From NCBI GenBank assembly GCA_029880325.1, contig JAOUOP010000024.1, positions 1 through 64,000 of the forward strand: a DNA stretch of 64,000 bases, written 5' to 3'. The DNA is from Myxococcales bacterium. Its GTDB lineage: Bacteria > Myxococcota_A > Polyangia > Polyangiales > JAFGIB01. The translations under genes were made by a program, and so were the position numbers. The notes under the pieces are model-generated. The model was not told the DNA's origin and ran no database searches. It was given only the letters and a program-made list of their open reading frames with translations. Positions 63,387-64,000 of the stretch are shown one piece after another. Within the stretch, counting starts at the first letter, position 1. The number at the start of each line of letters is the position of its first letter.

Positions 63387-64000
63387 ATGCCTGCACCCAC
63401 CCTCGAACCGCCGCGCGGCAGTCGCTTTGGGCAGGTCTTCGTACCGCTTTTCGTGCTGCTCGTGGGGCTTCCCGCGGCAGCCAACCTCTACGTCGACCTG
63501 CGCTGGTTCCGCGCCCTGGGCCACACCGACATCTTCGCCACGGTGCTGAGCACCAAGTGGGCCCTCGGTGGAGCGCTCGGCGCGGGCGTGGGCCTGTTCG
63601 CGCTGGCCAACCTGCGCGTGGCCTTTCGCTTTTCCGAGGGACTGTCGCCCCTCTACCTGCACGATCCCGACGGCGTTCCGCGGGTGGACCTGGGCCGCGC
63701 CGCCCAGCGGCTGGTGTGGCCGGTGGCCATCATGCTGGGGCTGCTGACGGGGCTGTTCAACTACCGCCACTGGATGACCTGGCTGCTGTGGACCCACGCC
63801 GGCGAGTTCGGCCACCTCGATCCGATCTTCGGCCGCGACGTGGGCTTTTACATGTTCCAGCTGCCGCTGCTCGACAGCGCTTCAGGCGTGGCGATGTGGG
63901 CGCTTTCGGTGAGTCTGCTCAGCTCGACTGCGGCCTACGTGGCCCGCGGCGCGGTGGCCGTGGGCGAGGGCCATACGGCGCTGCACCCACGGGCGCAGCT
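63387..64000 (+). CDS. UPF0182-family membrane protein (partial, runs off window)
   Basis: The first 204 residues are present; the 3' end is outside the window. Several membrane helices are seen (about 15-32, 60-78, 120-140), then the signature DPIFGRDVGFYMFQLPLL, which defines UPF0182/COG1615 proteins of about 900 residues. Their function is not established. The start ATG 63387 follows a region that also carries the divergent panD promoter. Confidence 0.85.
   Translation, partial: MPAPTLEPPRGSRFGQVFVPLFVLLVGLPAAANLYVDLRWFRALGHTDIFATVLSTKWALGGALGAGVGLFALANLRVAFRFSEGLSPLYLHDPDGVPRVDLGRAAQRLVWPVAIMLGLLTGLFNYRHWMTWLLWTHAGEFGHLDPIFGRDVGFYMFQLPLLDSASGVAMWALSVSLLSSTAAYVARGAVAVGEGHTALHPRAQ

Overview
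The window is GC-rich, densely packed DNA that reads like a chromosome segment of a myxobacterium-type organism (Myxococcota, former Deltaproteobacteria). The clues are many lipoproteins with IPT/TIG, IgGFc-binding-like or kelch domains, an MglA-like GTPase, FHA and PP2C signalling proteins, a MYXO-CTERM-like C-terminal tail, and a type II secretion operon with GspN. Ectoine genes beside a TeaABC-like TRAP transporter suggest a salt-exposed or marine member. This placement is inference from gene content; there is no rRNA in the window.

Layout. 1-4.4 kb: two overlapping minus-strand surface lipoproteins. 4.4-7.6 kb: metallophosphoesterase, isochorismatase-like hydrolase and an NtrC-type regulator. 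7.8-22.2 kb: a near-continuous type II secretion operon gspC-D-E-F-(GspG-like)-G-H-I-J-K-L-M-N, followed closely by an RpoH-type sigma factor and rsmI. 24.2-27 kb: MglA-like GTPase, alpha/beta hydrolase with a small repeat-bearing partner, and an HPF-like protein. 27.4-36.5 kb: a large hybrid histidine kinase, a 1263-residue IPT/kelch lipoprotein and a 758-residue membrane protein. 36.6-37 kb: a Nudix hydrolase.

37.1-42.7 kb is the most interesting stretch: a MarR/EctR-like regulator, a three-gene TRAP transporter whose binding protein resembles the ectoine binder TeaA, then ectA and ectB with no ectC. Import and the first two ectoine-specific synthesis steps are joined in one locus, while the cyclising enzyme is absent from the window.

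43.5-50.8 kb is a minus-strand run of six closely spaced genes: MYXO-CTERM-like protein, PP2C-cyclic nucleotide-binding fusion, secreted barrel-like protein, GMC oxidoreductase, a peptidylglycine-monooxygenase-like copper lipoprotein and a TatT-like lipoprotein. 50.8-54.7 kb carries an orphan FliH/SctL-like stator protein coupled to a site-2 protease. 54.7-59.4 kb holds a DUF1232-like protein, an OmpA protein with TSP3 repeats and a two-FHA membrane protein. 59.9-64 kb has a VWA-like lipoprotein, MTA phosphorylase, a small protein, tRNA-Leu(UAA), panD and the start of a UPF0182 membrane protein that runs off the window.

Regulatory signals include three matching GACA-N3-TGTC palindromes, two before the NtrC-type regulator and one between it and gspC, plus palindromes before rpoH, at the marR start codon and ahead of ectA. 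No CRISPR array, insertion sequence or phage module was seen.
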